DNA from: Prolixibacteraceae bacterium UBA1413
GTDB taxonomy: Bacteria > Bacteroidota > Bacteroidia > Bacteroidales > Prolixibacteraceae
Length of the DNA stretch: 64,000 nt
Direction: 5' to 3'
Assembly (NCBI GenBank): GCA_002304925.1
Contig: DBPT01000025.1
Location: forward strand, 62,001 to 126,000
Every line of letters begins with the position of its first letter. Within the stretch, counting starts at the first letter, position 1. Under the pieces are notes generated by a model. The model saw only the letters and a program-made list of their open reading frames with translations. It ran no database searches and was not told where the DNA came from. Shown here in pieces: positions 1-8,436 of this stretch. The position numbers were made by a program, and so were the translations under genes.

Positions 1-321
1 ACTCATGTCCTCATACCGGGAAACATTCCAGGGATTGTTTTTGAAGAATTCCTCAAATGCTGCGTCGTCGGCAACAAACAAGGTCTTGCTTCCGGTTTTG
101 GCCAGTACCTCCCTGAATCCGACATCATCAATGATCCGGGTGTAGTAGGTGAAATTCTCCTGCTCCTTCAGGTAGTCGTAAATGCTGGCTCCCAGCCATT
201 CCGGTTCCTCATTGTCGTAGATGTATTCATCCCGGCAGGAAGTAGACCAGAAAATCCCGGCCAGCAGAAACACTCCCGTCAGAATATGCCTCATGATATG
301 ATACCGCATTTCTTTTTTCAT
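1..321 (-). CDS. Fasciclin-like lipoprotein, N-terminal part (cut by window edge)
   Basis: Reading leftward from an ATG at 321 the frame stays open to base 1, giving 107 codons of an incomplete gene. The start has a short basic stretch, a hydrophobic core and a Cys near residue 29 (STSC), so it is probably an exported lipoprotein with a relaxed signal peptidase II site. An internal ATG at 294 is an alternative start. The segment with GASIYDYLKEQ, then TYYTRIIDDVGF and KTLFVADDAAFEEFF follows the pattern of the first strands of a fasciclin (FAS1) domain, common in Bacteroidota surface lipoproteins. The rest lies outside the window, so domain number and role are unknown. Confidence 0.6.
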   Translation of the reverse strand, partial: MKKEMRYHIMRHILTGVFLLAGIFWSTSCRDEYIYDNEEPEWLGASIYDYLKEQENFTYYTRIIDDVGFREVLAKTGSKTLFVADDAAFEEFFKNNPWNVSRYEDMS

Positions 322-666
322 AGTTTGTGCCGATTTTATGCTTTGCCACAAAAAAACCTTCATGAAGGAGATTCGGACCGACCAGCTTCCCCCTTCATAG
401 ATGAGTTTAGATTTTGCTTTAAAGTTAAATTTTTCTGGAAATAAAAGTCAAAAATACTTGTTAATTTTTGGGAATAGTCAAAAATCATATTCCGCCCGGC
501 TATTGTCCTAACTTTGCAAACGCTTTGATAAAAACTAATTAATGGTAAACCGGCTGATGTTCAGCCTGAATACTCCCCGATCAATGAATGTATCAAAGTT
601 TTGCCGAGCTTTTTTATATCAGTTTGACGGAGATTTAAACTTTGGTATGATCTGTAACATTTCAGC
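322..666. other. Intergenic stretch of 345 bases
   Basis: AT-rich spacer holding the promoter of the gene to its left. A plus-strand TAACTTTG box near 513 precedes a 48-codon ORF (542-688) that has no recognisable features and overlaps the end of the next gene on the other strand. No gene is called. Confidence 0.5.
449..482 (-). promoter_or_regulatory. Promoter of the fasciclin-like gene
   Basis: On the minus strand a TATTTTTG box (449-456) lies 22 bases after TTTG (479-482), close to the Bacteroidota TTTG/TAnnTTTG pattern. It would give a leader of about 120 bases. Confidence 0.4.
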
Positions 667-1275
667 TCAGAAAAACTCTTTCAGGTAGCTCTCTTTCCAG
701 ACTTCAAAAACCGACCGGTGGATAATCCGGTAATGAGGATGATACTGTGCTGAGAAGTTTGCACTATGATGCATTGTCACCTCGCCTTTATCAAGCATTT
801 GTTCAATTTTTAGACTATCTTCGTCAAATCCCGGAAGATCGGGTTTGATTTTCCTTATCGCAGAAGCTGTTTTCCGCCACTCTTTTATCCAGGATATTAA
901 GTCTGGTTTTCGGGCAAGGGGGGAGCTGATAACCATGGCTTGAAGCATCACACTACGCGGAATGATGCCTTTTCTTACAAGATTAAGATTAATCCGGATA
1001 AAATCATGGTGAATGCCCAACTCCTGAAAACGCACGGTATCCTGATAATCAATCTGTGAAAGTTCCCAGTCGAGGTAAGCGGCCGCTGACAAGGTATCCG
1101 GAATCAGATGTCCGGGCCCGAAAGCATCCTGAAAATAATTCTTATACAGATCGGTGAGTCTGCTCTCAGGATAATTGGTTAACTCTTTCGCGACATACTG
1201 TTTAATCAGGAGTTTTTCATTTGAGCAGGAAGCTAACGAAACCAGCAAGGCCAGTACTGTATATTTCCGTATCAT
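667..1275 (-). CDS. Conserved Bacteroidota lipoprotein of unknown function
   Basis: A 202-residue product is obtained by starting at the ATG at 1275, where a classic lipoprotein signal begins (MIRKYTVLALLVSLASC, Cys at residue 17). The reading frame is open further upstream to 1413, but that 46-residue extension would bury the signal peptide and is rejected. After the lipid anchor come a YPESRLTDLYKNYFQDAFGPGH segment, including the characteristic FGPGHLIP, and a C-terminal stretch rich in His, Tyr and Trp. I recall similar proteins in Bacteroides-type genomes but no assigned function. Probably tethered to the outer or inner membrane facing the periplasm. Confidence 0.65.
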   Translation of the reverse strand: MIRKYTVLALLVSLASCSNEKLLIKQYVAKELTNYPESRLTDLYKNYFQDAFGPGHLIPDTLSAAAYLDWELSQIDYQDTVRFQELGIHHDFIRINLNLVRKGIIPRSVMLQAMVISSPLARKPDLISWIKEWRKTASAIRKIKPDLPGFDEDSLKIEQMLDKGEVTMHHSANFSAQYHPHYRIIHRSVFEVWKESYLKEFF

Positions 1276-1447
1276 AGTTAAATCGTTTCTTTGATAAACA
1301 TTACTATTTGCTATTCCGGATTTTCCGCTGCTCTGCGGCGGAGCGTTCCAACGTAACTGTACCAGTTTTTCAACTGGTGAGTTTAAAGATAACTCCGGAG
1401 GTTGAAAATCCAAACAAAAAGTTGCAGCAATGTTTCAGCAGCGCCAT

Positions 1448-1491
1448 GAAAAAACCTCTATAATCTTCTGATAATTTGTTGATTATAGAGG
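1448..1491 (-). terminator. Terminator of tRNA-Leu
   Basis: Perfect 11-bp inverted repeat CCTCTATAATC (1455-1465) with GATTATAGAGG (1481-1491). Read on the minus strand it is followed by six T, and it begins 8 bases after the tRNA end. A textbook intrinsic terminator. Confidence 0.85.
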
Positions 1492-1499
1492 TCTTTCAG

Positions 1500-1583
1500 T
1501 GCCCAGAACAAGACTCGAACTTGCACACCCTTGCGAGCACCAGCCCCTCAAGCTGGCGTGTCTACCAATTTCACCATCTGGGC
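1500..1583 (-). tRNA. tRNA-Leu (anticodon GAG)
   Basis: Minus-strand cloverleaf with acceptor stem GCCCAGA/TCTGGGC, D arm, anticodon stem CCAGC/GCTGG around a loop carrying GAG, a long variable arm as expected for leucine tRNAs, T arm GCAAG-TTCGAGT-CTTGT, and discriminator A at 1500. The CCA end is not encoded. Confidence 0.95.
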
Positions 1584-1595
1584 TTTTCAGCGGGG

Positions 1596-1626
1596 CAAAA
1601 ATAATAAATTTTCCGAATGGAAAAAC
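1596..1626 (-). promoter_or_regulatory. Promoter of tRNA-Leu
   Basis: TATTTTTG on the minus strand (1596-1603) lies 12 bases before the mature tRNA 5' end, with a T-rich element (TTTTT) about 19 bases further upstream in the -33 position. Confidence 0.55.
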
Positions 1627-1687
1627 CAGTCGCCCCGAAATTTCAGGATTAAGCCTGCCGGAGCGTAACGACGGCCATCCGTTGTTG

Positions 1688-3091
1688 TTAGTTCAGGACA
1701 AATTCCTCCCCCTGTTCCGGAATTTCAATATTTACAAAGCCGGCTTCTTCAAGTTTTCCCTTGTAAAATTCCAGGGCTTCCCCGTCTCCGTGTACCAGGA
1801 ATATCTTTTTCAGACGGTTTTTGTCCTGGCAACTGATATAGTCGATCATTTCATTGAAGTCGCCATGGCCTGAGAAAGCTTCAATCCTTTCGACATCGGC
1901 ATTCACTTCATGCTGTTCCCCGAAAATGGAGACCACCCTGTCGCCCCGCAGAATTCTGGCGCCCAGGGTGATGGGGGAACAATAACCCACGGCCAGAACG
2001 GTATTCCGGGGATCGGAAATGTTGTTGGCAAGGTGATGTTTGATCCGGCCGGCTTCCATCATCCCCGAGGCCGAAATGATAATACACGGCTTCTTGATCT
2101 TGTTCAGCTTTTTGGAATCCTGGACCTTTGTGATGTATTTGAGCGACTTGAATCCGAAAGGATCGGGATCGTATTCCATGACCCGCTGGACATCTCCGTT
2201 CAGGTTGTCGGTATGCATCCTGAATATTTCCGTAGCATTTACGGCAAGCGGGCTATCGACGAATACGCTTACTTTGGGAAGTTCTCCCGAATTGAAAAAT
2301 TTGTTCAGGGAATAAACGACTTCCTGGGTTCTGCCTATGGCAAAGGAAGGAATGATCAGTTTTCCCTGTTTTTCGACACAGGTCCATTTTACGACCTTCA
2401 GAAGTTCTCCCTCTGCCTCCTGCATTTGCGGGTGAAGCCTGTTCCCGTAAGTCGATTCGGCAATCAGGTAATCACATTGCTGAAAGGGTTCCGGGGACTT
2501 CAGGATTCTGTTCGAAGGGCGGCCGATGTCCCCGGTGAACCCTATTTTGTACTGTCTGCCGTTCTCGTTGATCTCCAGGGAGACCACGCTGCTTCCGAGC
2601 ATATGCCCCGAATTGGTGAACTTTACCCGGATGTTGTTGTCGATATTGAATTTCCTGTTATATGCGACGCCGATGAAAAGCTCCATTGAAGCGCGGGCCT
2701 CCTTTTCCGTATAGATCGGATCAAGGGGTGGTTCTCCCCGGGCTACCCTCCGTTTGTTGAAAATTTTCATGTCACTTTCGTGGATGTGGCCGCTGTCGGC
2801 CAGCATGATGGAACAAAGGTCCCGGGTAGCGTTGGTGCATACCACGGAGCCCCGGAATCCCAGTTTGTAGAGATAGGGTATCAATCCCGAGTGGTCAATA
2901 TGGGCATGCGACAGGATGATATGGTCGATTTCAGCGGGTTCAAATCCCAGATTGCGGTTCATTCCCTCTGTTTCCAGGCCTTTCCCCTGAAACATACCGC
3001 AATCGAGCAGAATCTTCTTCCCGTTTTCGATGGTAATTAAATGCTTGCTCCCGGTAACTTCCCGGGCGGCACCCAAAAACTTAATTTTCAT
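1688..3091 (-). CDS. Beta-CASP metallo-beta-lactamase-fold RNase
   Basis: 467 residues. The metal site signature SHAHIDH is at residues 61-67, followed by SGHMLGS and GFTGDIGR; the middle holds a beta-CASP domain and the C-terminal third has the RMMBL-type motif SGHGD followed by LVHGD. This is the architecture of CPSF/YSH1-like RNA-processing nucleases of bacteria (MBL fold, beta-CASP, RMMBL), expected to cut RNA in the cytoplasm with two zinc ions. It is full length for the family. It stands alone: tRNA-Leu lies downstream on the same strand and the next gene diverges. The exact RNA target cannot be told from the sequence. Confidence 0.9.
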   Translation of the reverse strand: MKIKFLGAAREVTGSKHLITIENGKKILLDCGMFQGKGLETEGMNRNLGFEPAEIDHIILSHAHIDHSGLIPYLYKLGFRGSVVCTNATRDLCSIMLADSGHIHESDMKIFNKRRVARGEPPLDPIYTEKEARASMELFIGVAYNRKFNIDNNIRVKFTNSGHMLGSSVVSLEINENGRQYKIGFTGDIGRPSNRILKSPEPFQQCDYLIAESTYGNRLHPQMQEAEGELLKVVKWTCVEKQGKLIIPSFAIGRTQEVVYSLNKFFNSGELPKVSVFVDSPLAVNATEIFRMHTDNLNGDVQRVMEYDPDPFGFKSLKYITKVQDSKKLNKIKKPCIIISASGMMEAGRIKHHLANNISDPRNTVLAVGYCSPITLGARILRGDRVVSIFGEQHEVNADVERIEAFSGHGDFNEMIDYISCQDKNRLKKIFLVHGDGEALEFYKGKLEEAGFVNIEIPEQGEEFVLN

Positions 3092-3213
3092 TGAAAACAG
3101 CTTTGTAAATAATACGATTTTACCAAGTCGTCAAATGTAATTAAAAACCCGGCTCAAAAAAAGGAGATTGCTCCCGGTAAGAAAATCAGGGCTATTTTCT
3201 AAACCAAAAACAT

Positions 3214-3221
3214 TATTTTTG
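3214..3221 (+). promoter_or_regulatory. -7 promoter box of the secreted 220-aa protein
   Basis: TATTTTTG matches TAnnTTTG. An ATG at 3229 would be almost leaderless, whereas the ATG at 3247 leaves a leader of about 20 bases, which supports the later start. Confidence 0.4.
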
Positions 3222-3246
3222 ACAAAATATGGGTTCCGGAATTACA

Positions 3247-3909
3247 ATGAAGAGAAGGTTTCTGATTTTCCTTTTATTTTCCCTGGTCTTTCAACTGGAA
3301 GCCCAGGAAATGTACCCGTCATTTTCTGAGACAGGTGACAGCCTGCAGATGACCGGGACAGCGCGTACCGGAAATGATGCCCTTTCTCCGATGAATACCG
3401 GCGAGCGCATTCCCCGTCCGCCCGGCGATGGGTTAAGCGATCATGACACTATGGAAGTCCTCTACGGAATCGGATTCCTCGCCGGTTCTGCTGCCAGGGG
3501 TTTCAATGATTTCATTGCCCCTTTCAGGTGGGATGATCTGTCGGCAATCCGCCTGTCATCCTTTGATTTCACTGCTTTCAGTGATTTGCGCCGGGGAAGT
3601 GATTTTTTTTCGTTTGACGGGTTTCCAGGCCGAAATGAGAGACTTTTCATGCCTTACGGCGTTTTTTCATCTTTCCCTTTCGCGGGGTATGGCGAAGTGT
3701 TCCATCAGGCGAGTTACAGGCTTTCTGACAAAATCAGGATCGGGGGCAACAGTTTCGGGGTGAATTCCCTGCTTACGGCTCCTTTTACCCGCCGGGGTGC
3801 CAACCAGTGGGAGTGGCGGGGAGCATCCCTGTTCATGCAATACAAGGTTTCGGACAAATTCAGGATTGAAACGCATGTGTCGGTCACGGGGAATCAATTT
3901 CAGCCATAA
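3247..3909 (+). CDS. Secreted protein of unknown function
   Basis: 220 residues from the ATG at 3247; an in-frame ATG at 3229 would put six residues before the signal peptide. The N-terminus is a clear type I signal peptide (basic MKRR, hydrophobic core, cut near LEAQ). The mature part has no motif I can name. The C-terminal half has alternating hydrophobic/polar segments ending in aromatic residues (YGEVFHQASYRLSDKIRIGG, SLFMQYKVSDKFRIETHVSV), which suggests amphipathic beta strands of an outer-membrane-type protein. It ends 12 bases before the AddA-like gene and may be co-transcribed with it by position only. Confidence 0.55.
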   Translation: MKRRFLIFLLFSLVFQLEAQEMYPSFSETGDSLQMTGTARTGNDALSPMNTGERIPRPPGDGLSDHDTMEVLYGIGFLAGSAARGFNDFIAPFRWDDLSAIRLSSFDFTAFSDLRRGSDFFSFDGFPGRNERLFMPYGVFSSFPFAGYGEVFHQASYRLSDKIRIGGNSFGVNSLLTAPFTRRGANQWEWRGASLFMQYKVSDKFRIETHVSVTGNQFQP

Positions 3910-3921
3910 TTATCTCCTTTT

Positions 3922-6900
3922 ATGCTCACCATCTACAAAGCTTCGGCAGGATCGGGAAAGACATTCCGCCTGGTGGCGGAATACCTGAAGTTGATACTCT
4001 CCAATCCCAATGCTTATCGTCATATTCTGGCAGTGACCTTCACCAACAAAGCCACTGCTGAGATGAAGGAGCGGATCCTGTTGCATCTGGGGAAGATTGC
4101 CCGGGGGGATGAATCGCCCTATATAGAACTCTTCGCAACGGAAGTTGGCTATCCTGAACCGGAGATCAGAGAAAGGGCTGGCAGAGCCCTGGAAAAACTG
4201 CTTTTTGATTTCAACAGGTTTTCCATAAGCACCATTGATAAGTTTACGCAGCGAATTTTGAAGGCTTTCAACCGTGAAATCGGCGTCAATCCCCGTTACC
4301 GTATTGAAACTGACAGTGATCTGCTGGTTTCGGAGGCCGTTGACCGGATGATCGCAACCATGGAAAGCAGACCGGGGCTTCAGGCGTGGCTGGAATCCTT
4401 TATCGGGGAAAAGATCCGCAACAACAGGAGTTTTGACGTGGAGAAAGACCTGAAGGTGCTTGGCGGCGAACTTTTTAAGGAGAGGTTCCAGGGCATGATC
4501 CATCTGCTCTCCCCCTTTTTCGGGGAAAAGGAAAATAGCCGCGCATACCTTCAAATGCTGAACGGTGTGATTTACGGCTTTGAAAACTCCTTTCAGAACA
4601 AGGCCAAGGCGCTGGTGGATTGTTATGTTCAGAAGGGTTATCGAGCCGAAGATTTCAACGGCAAGCGACTGGGGGTGGCGGGTTTCCTGGAAAAGTCGGC
4701 TCTGGGGGACCTTCCTTCCGCCATAGGTGTCAAGATACGGCAGGCGGCTGAGGATGCGGGCGCGTGGGCGGCTAAAAGCAGCAAGAGGCAGCAAGAAATC
4801 GTCACTTTTGCAGCAGCCTGCCTTCAGCCCGGACTAGCGCTTCTCCTCGCTTTTTATGATGAAAATATCAGCAGCTATTTAACAGCCAAAGTCATTGTCA
4901 ACGAGTGGTACACCGCTTCGGTTCTGGTCGATTTGAATGAAGAGGTGCTGGCTCTCGGTAGGGAGAAAGAGATCCTTCCCCTGGCAGGGTCCAACTTGTT
5001 GCTGAAGACGGTCATCGACGGGAACGATACCCCTTTTATTTATGAGAAATGCGGAACCCAGTATCGTTATTTCATGCTGGACGAGTTTCAGGATACCTCC
5101 GAAATGCAATGGGAGAACTTCAGACCTTTGATTGCCAATTCAATGGCTGACGGTTTTAACAACCTTGTGGTCGGGGATGTGAAGCAGAGCATTTACCGGT
5201 GGCGGAACAGCAACTGGAATATCCTGGATCGTCAGGTAATGAATGATTTTTCCGGATTTCCCGTCAGGATGAAGACCCTAGGGACCAATTACCGCAGCGC
5301 CCGGGAGATCATTGACTTTAACAACGCTTTCTTCGGACGACTTGTTAAGAATATGGCTTCCTTTCCAAAGCTCGCATCGGCACCCGAAGACTATGTCGCC
5401 CGGTTCGAAGAAATATACAGTGACGTTCAACAGAAGTATCATGGTGAAAAGAATGATCTTCGCGGCTTTGTATCGGTAACGCAGTTGGATAAGGGGGAGG
5501 AGGGATTCATGGCAGCTTCCCTGCCGCTATTGGTGGAGCAGGTCAAAGAACTTTCAGACCATGGTTTTTCAGCCAGGGATATTGCCATTCTTGTCAGAAG
5601 AAAGGATCAGGGAGTTGCCGTTGTTAATCATTTCCTCGAAATTGCGGCCCGTCCCGAAAACAGGAATTACAACCTGAAGGTGATCTCAGGGGAGTCCCTG
5701 TTGTTGAAATCCTCGGTAGCCGTCAATTTCATCATCACCCTCTTCAGACATCTGACCGACAGGGAGGATCAGCTCATCAGGGCAACGCTCCTGCATCTCT
5801 GGAAGAATTATATTGATCCATGTAAAAACGGAGATTTTCCGGAAGGGGATATCCGGGAGACCTCCCCGGCGGAATGGATCTACCGCGAAGAATCGGCTCC
5901 GGATTTTGACAGGGAGCTGGCTCCCCTGGTTGCCAGGGTGGAAAGGCTGCTTTCAACCAGCGGAACCGACGAAATGATCACCCGGATGGCCGATATTTTC
6001 GGATTGTTTGAGATGAGGAGAGAATTGCCGTTTCTTCAGTCGCTGACCGATAAGGCTGCCGAAGTCGGGAAAACTGTTTCAGGGGACACCCAGGTTTTTC
6101 TGGATTGGTGGGATGAAAAAGGGCAGGACGTGGCCGTTCATGTCAACGAAGAGGTGGATGCCATCCGCCTGCTGACGATACACAAAGCCAAAGGGTTGGA
6201 ATTTAGGGCGGTACTCATTCCTTTTTTTGACTGGAAGCTCATCGATTACAGCAAGAAAAACATTCTCTGGTGTGTTCCCCGGGAGTCTCCCTTTGATCAG
6301 GCCCCCCTGGTGCCCGTCAATTTCTCCGACAGGTTGGCCGGCACGATTTTTAGTGCTGATTATTACCGGGAACTCTTCAGTTTGCTTGTCGATAACCTGA
6401 ACCTGGTGTATGTTGCTTTTACCCGGGCAGTTTCGGTGTTGTGCGTCAATGTGCCTGCGATAAATGACAAGAACAGGATCGGATTTTTTCTGGGGCAAGC
6501 CCTTACTGAACTTGCAGCCTTGGATGATTTCGGAAAATCGTGGGATGAAGGGGGTGGGGTTTTTACCTTTGGGGAGATGCCGTTGTTTCCGGTAACACAC
6601 GATCAGGCAATCCCGGAATCTCCTGGAAGATGGTATTTTTCCGATTTCTCCGACCGTCTGCGGCTCCGGACTGGCAGTGACGACTTTTTCGCGATGGCTG
6701 AATCGGGAGTATCGCACAAAAACCTTGGAAAAATTGTCCATTCCATCCTGGCTGAAATCATCACTTCCGCCGATCTGGAGCCTGTATGCCGTAAAGCGTT
6801 GGCGGAAGGTCTGCTCCAGCAGGATGAACTGGATAAGGTGGTGCACCACCTGAACCGGATGATGCGACATCCTGTTGCCGGGGATTGGTTCTCAGGGAAG

Positions 6901-7152
6901 TACCGGGTCCTTACAGAGGCGGACCTGCTCACCTCGGAACTGACTTTACGTCCTGACCGGATTATGATTTTGGGTGACAGGGCGGTTGTGGTGGACTATA
7001 AATCGGGAGAAACAAGGCCTGACTCACACCGGCGCCAGGTGGAACAATACGCCGAAATCCTCCGGAATGCCGGATTTCGGGAAGTCACCGGTTATCTCTG
7101 GTATATCAGGGAGAATGAACTGGTTAATACCTCATTGCCCGGAAGCGGTTAA
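3922..7152 (+). CDS. AddA/RecB-like UvrD-family helicase-nuclease
   Basis: 1076 residues. Superfamily 1 helicase motifs appear in order: Walker A ASAGSGKT (residues 8-15), motif Ia region VTFTNKATAEM, Walker B MLDEFQDTS (near 390), motif III GDVKQSIYRWR, motif IV/V region with RLLTIHKAKGLEF and motif VI VYVAFTRA. The last 170 residues contain a PD-(D/E)XK nuclease of the RecB type: an HS motif in LGKIVHSIL, then DRIMILGD and VVVDYKSGE (near 1026). Together these mark the AddA-type subunit of a double-strand-break resection enzyme. The AddB-like partner that the family usually needs is not next to it within this window. All key residues look intact. Confidence 0.88.
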   Translation: MLTIYKASAGSGKTFRLVAEYLKLILSNPNAYRHILAVTFTNKATAEMKERILLHLGKIARGDESPYIELFATEVGYPEPEIRERAGRALEKLLFDFNRFSISTIDKFTQRILKAFNREIGVNPRYRIETDSDLLVSEAVDRMIATMESRPGLQAWLESFIGEKIRNNRSFDVEKDLKVLGGELFKERFQGMIHLLSPFFGEKENSRAYLQMLNGVIYGFENSFQNKAKALVDCYVQKGYRAEDFNGKRLGVAGFLEKSALGDLPSAIGVKIRQAAEDAGAWAAKSSKRQQEIVTFAAACLQPGLALLLAFYDENISSYLTAKVIVNEWYTASVLVDLNEEVLALGREKEILPLAGSNLLLKTVIDGNDTPFIYEKCGTQYRYFMLDEFQDTSEMQWENFRPLIANSMADGFNNLVVGDVKQSIYRWRNSNWNILDRQVMNDFSGFPVRMKTLGTNYRSAREIIDFNNAFFGRLVKNMASFPKLASAPEDYVARFEEIYSDVQQKYHGEKNDLRGFVSVTQLDKGEEGFMAASLPLLVEQVKELSDHGFSARDIAILVRRKDQGVAVVNHFLEIAARPENRNYNLKVISGESLLLKSSVAVNFIITLFRHLTDREDQLIRATLLHLWKNYIDPCKNGDFPEGDIRETSPAEWIYREESAPDFDRELAPLVARVERLLSTSGTDEMITRMADIFGLFEMRRELPFLQSLTDKAAEVGKTVSGDTQVFLDWWDEKGQDVAVHVNEEVDAIRLLTIHKAKGLEFRAVLIPFFDWKLIDYSKKNILWCVPRESPFDQAPLVPVNFSDRLAGTIFSADYYRELFSLLVDNLNLVYVAFTRAVSVLCVNVPAINDKNRIGFFLGQALTELAALDDFGKSWDEGGGVFTFGEMPLFPVTHDQAIPESPGRWYFSDFSDRLRLRTGSDDFFAMAESGVSHKNLGKIVHSILAEIITSADLEPVCRKALAEGLLQQDELDKVVHHLNRMMRHPVAGDWFSGKYRVLTEADLLTSELTLRPDRIMILGDRAVVVDYKSGETRPDSHRRQVEQYAEILRNAGFREVTGYLWYIRENELVNTSLPGSG

Positions 7153-7211
7153 AACAGAACGGCTCCTGCGTTTATCCTTCGAACCGGTTGACGGCCAAGT
7201 CTGAAAAAAGC

Positions 7212-7219
7212 TATTTTTG
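7212..7219 (+). promoter_or_regulatory. -7 promoter box of the DUF4293 gene
   Basis: TATTTTTG starts 20 bases before the ATG at 7232. It shows that the gene has its own promoter even though it follows the helicase gene by less than 80 bases. Confidence 0.45.
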
Positions 7220-7231
7220 CATAAAAAAATC

Positions 7232-7675
7232 ATGATACAACGTATTCAGACAGTTTACCTGTTGATCTCCATTTTTCTGACAGGTTTGTTGCTGTGGCTG
7301 CCCCTTGCCGACATTACGAGCGGGGGGATCGTCTATCTTTTTGACATAAGCGGGATCCATAAGGGGGAGGAACTGGTATACAACGGATTGCCCCTGGTTA
7401 TTTTTCTGATCATCATCATCGCCCTGCACGTGGCAGTAGTTTTCCTTTACCGGAAGCGGATCGCCCAGATCAGGATTCTGGTGTTCACCATCATCCTCCT
7501 GCTGGGACTTTTCGGTATTTTTTTCTATTTTGCCTACATGGGTTTCGAAGGGGCAAAGGCCAGTTTTAAGATCCCGGCGGCATTTCCGCTGGTGGTCATC
7601 ATTCTGGATTACCTGGCTATCAGAAGCATTGGCAAAGACGAAGCGCTCATCAGGAGCCTCAACAGGATCAGATAA
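7232..7675 (+). CDS. DUF4293 integral membrane protein
   Basis: 147 residues from the ATG at 7232; an upstream TTG start at 7217 falls inside the promoter box and is rejected. The protein opens with MIQRIQTVYLL, typical of DUF4293 proteins of Bacteroidota, and has four hydrophobic segments (about residues 7-27, 50-68, 77-95, 105-122), so it is an inner-membrane protein with four helices and a basic C-terminal tail (KDEALIRSLNRIR). Function is not established for the family. The nucleotidyltransferase gene starts 44 bases downstream. Confidence 0.8.
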   Translation: MIQRIQTVYLLISIFLTGLLLWLPLADITSGGIVYLFDISGIHKGEELVYNGLPLVIFLIIIIALHVAVVFLYRKRIAQIRILVFTIILLLGLFGIFFYFAYMGFEGAKASFKIPAAFPLVVIILDYLAIRSIGKDEALIRSLNRIR

Positions 7676-7719
7676 GATCACCGTCCCATTTGAATTTTTT
7701 ATCCTTTACCGGAAACCGG

Positions 7720-8436
7720 ATGAAAGCCATGATTTTTGCCGCCGGGCTTGGAACAAGACTCCGGCCGATTACCGACCGTATTCCGAAAGCCTTGGTGCAC
7801 GCAGGGGATAAAACTCTGCTTCAATGGGTGACAGAGAAAATGATCCGCTCAGGGATCCGGGATGTGGTGATCAATATACACCATTTTCCGGATCAAATCA
7901 GGGCATTTCTTGAAAGGAATAACAATTTCGGCATCAACATACAGTTTTCCGATGAATCAGATGCGATTCTCGATACGGGAGGAGCTCTTCTCAAGGCGGC
8001 TCCGCTGCTTTCGGGTGACGAACCAATCCTGGTGCACAATGTGGATGTTCTGAGCAGTATCAGTTTCCGGGAACTTCTGGAAGTTCATCAGGCCTCGGGA
8101 GCCCTGGCCACATTGGCCGTCAGAAAACGCAATACGTCGCGTTATCTGTTGTTCAATCCCGGCATGCGGCTGACGGGGTGGGAAAACCGGGCCACCGGTG
8201 AGATCAGGGAAGCTTTGCCTGAGGAGATTTCAGGATCGAGGCCCCTGGCATTCAGCGGAATTCAGATGATAAGCCCCGAATTCCTGACATTGCTGAAGGG
8301 AGAAGGGAAATTCTCTCTGATTGATGCCTATTTGCAGCTGACACGGGACCATCCTGTGCTGGGATTTGAGGATCACTCCCCTTTCTGGTATGACTTGGGG
8401 AAACCGGAAAATCTGGAGCGTTTCACCAAGGTATAA
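7720..8436 (+). CDS. Sugar-1-phosphate nucleotidyltransferase
   Basis: 238 residues from ATG 7720 (MKAMIFAAGLGTRLRP). The glycine-rich nucleotide-binding signature AAGLGTRLRP-PKAL near the N-terminus, the HNVDVL segment (metal-binding Asp) near residue 107 and WYDLGKPENL at the C-terminus place it among HddC/MurU/RmlA-like enzymes that make NDP-sugars from sugar-1-phosphates. The shortness fits the MurU-like group, which recycles cell-wall sugars or makes heptose donors. The sugar kinase that often sits beside this gene is absent here. The last 64 bases overlap the end of the convergent glycosyltransferase gene. Confidence 0.8.
   Translation: MKAMIFAAGLGTRLRPITDRIPKALVHAGDKTLLQWVTEKMIRSGIRDVVINIHHFPDQIRAFLERNNNFGINIQFSDESDAILDTGGALLKAAPLLSGDEPILVHNVDVLSSISFRELLEVHQASGALATLAVRKRNTSRYLLFNPGMRLTGWENRATGEIREALPEEISGSRPLAFSGIQMISPEFLTLLKGEGKFSLIDAYLQLTRDHPVLGFEDHSPFWYDLGKPENLERFTKV

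Noticed and set aside
542..688. 48-codon plus-strand frame preceded by a TAACTTTG box
   Set aside because: No recognisable features, overlaps the end of a real gene on the other strand, and the box alone is too short to count as proof.
1910..2689. 259-codon plus-strand frame opposite the beta-CASP nuclease
   Set aside because: It lies wholly antisense to a well-supported gene, has no family features and a composition typical of a shadow frame.
3910..4794. 294-codon minus-strand frame opposite the helicase-nuclease
   Set aside because: Antisense to conserved helicase motifs; no domain or promoter of its own.
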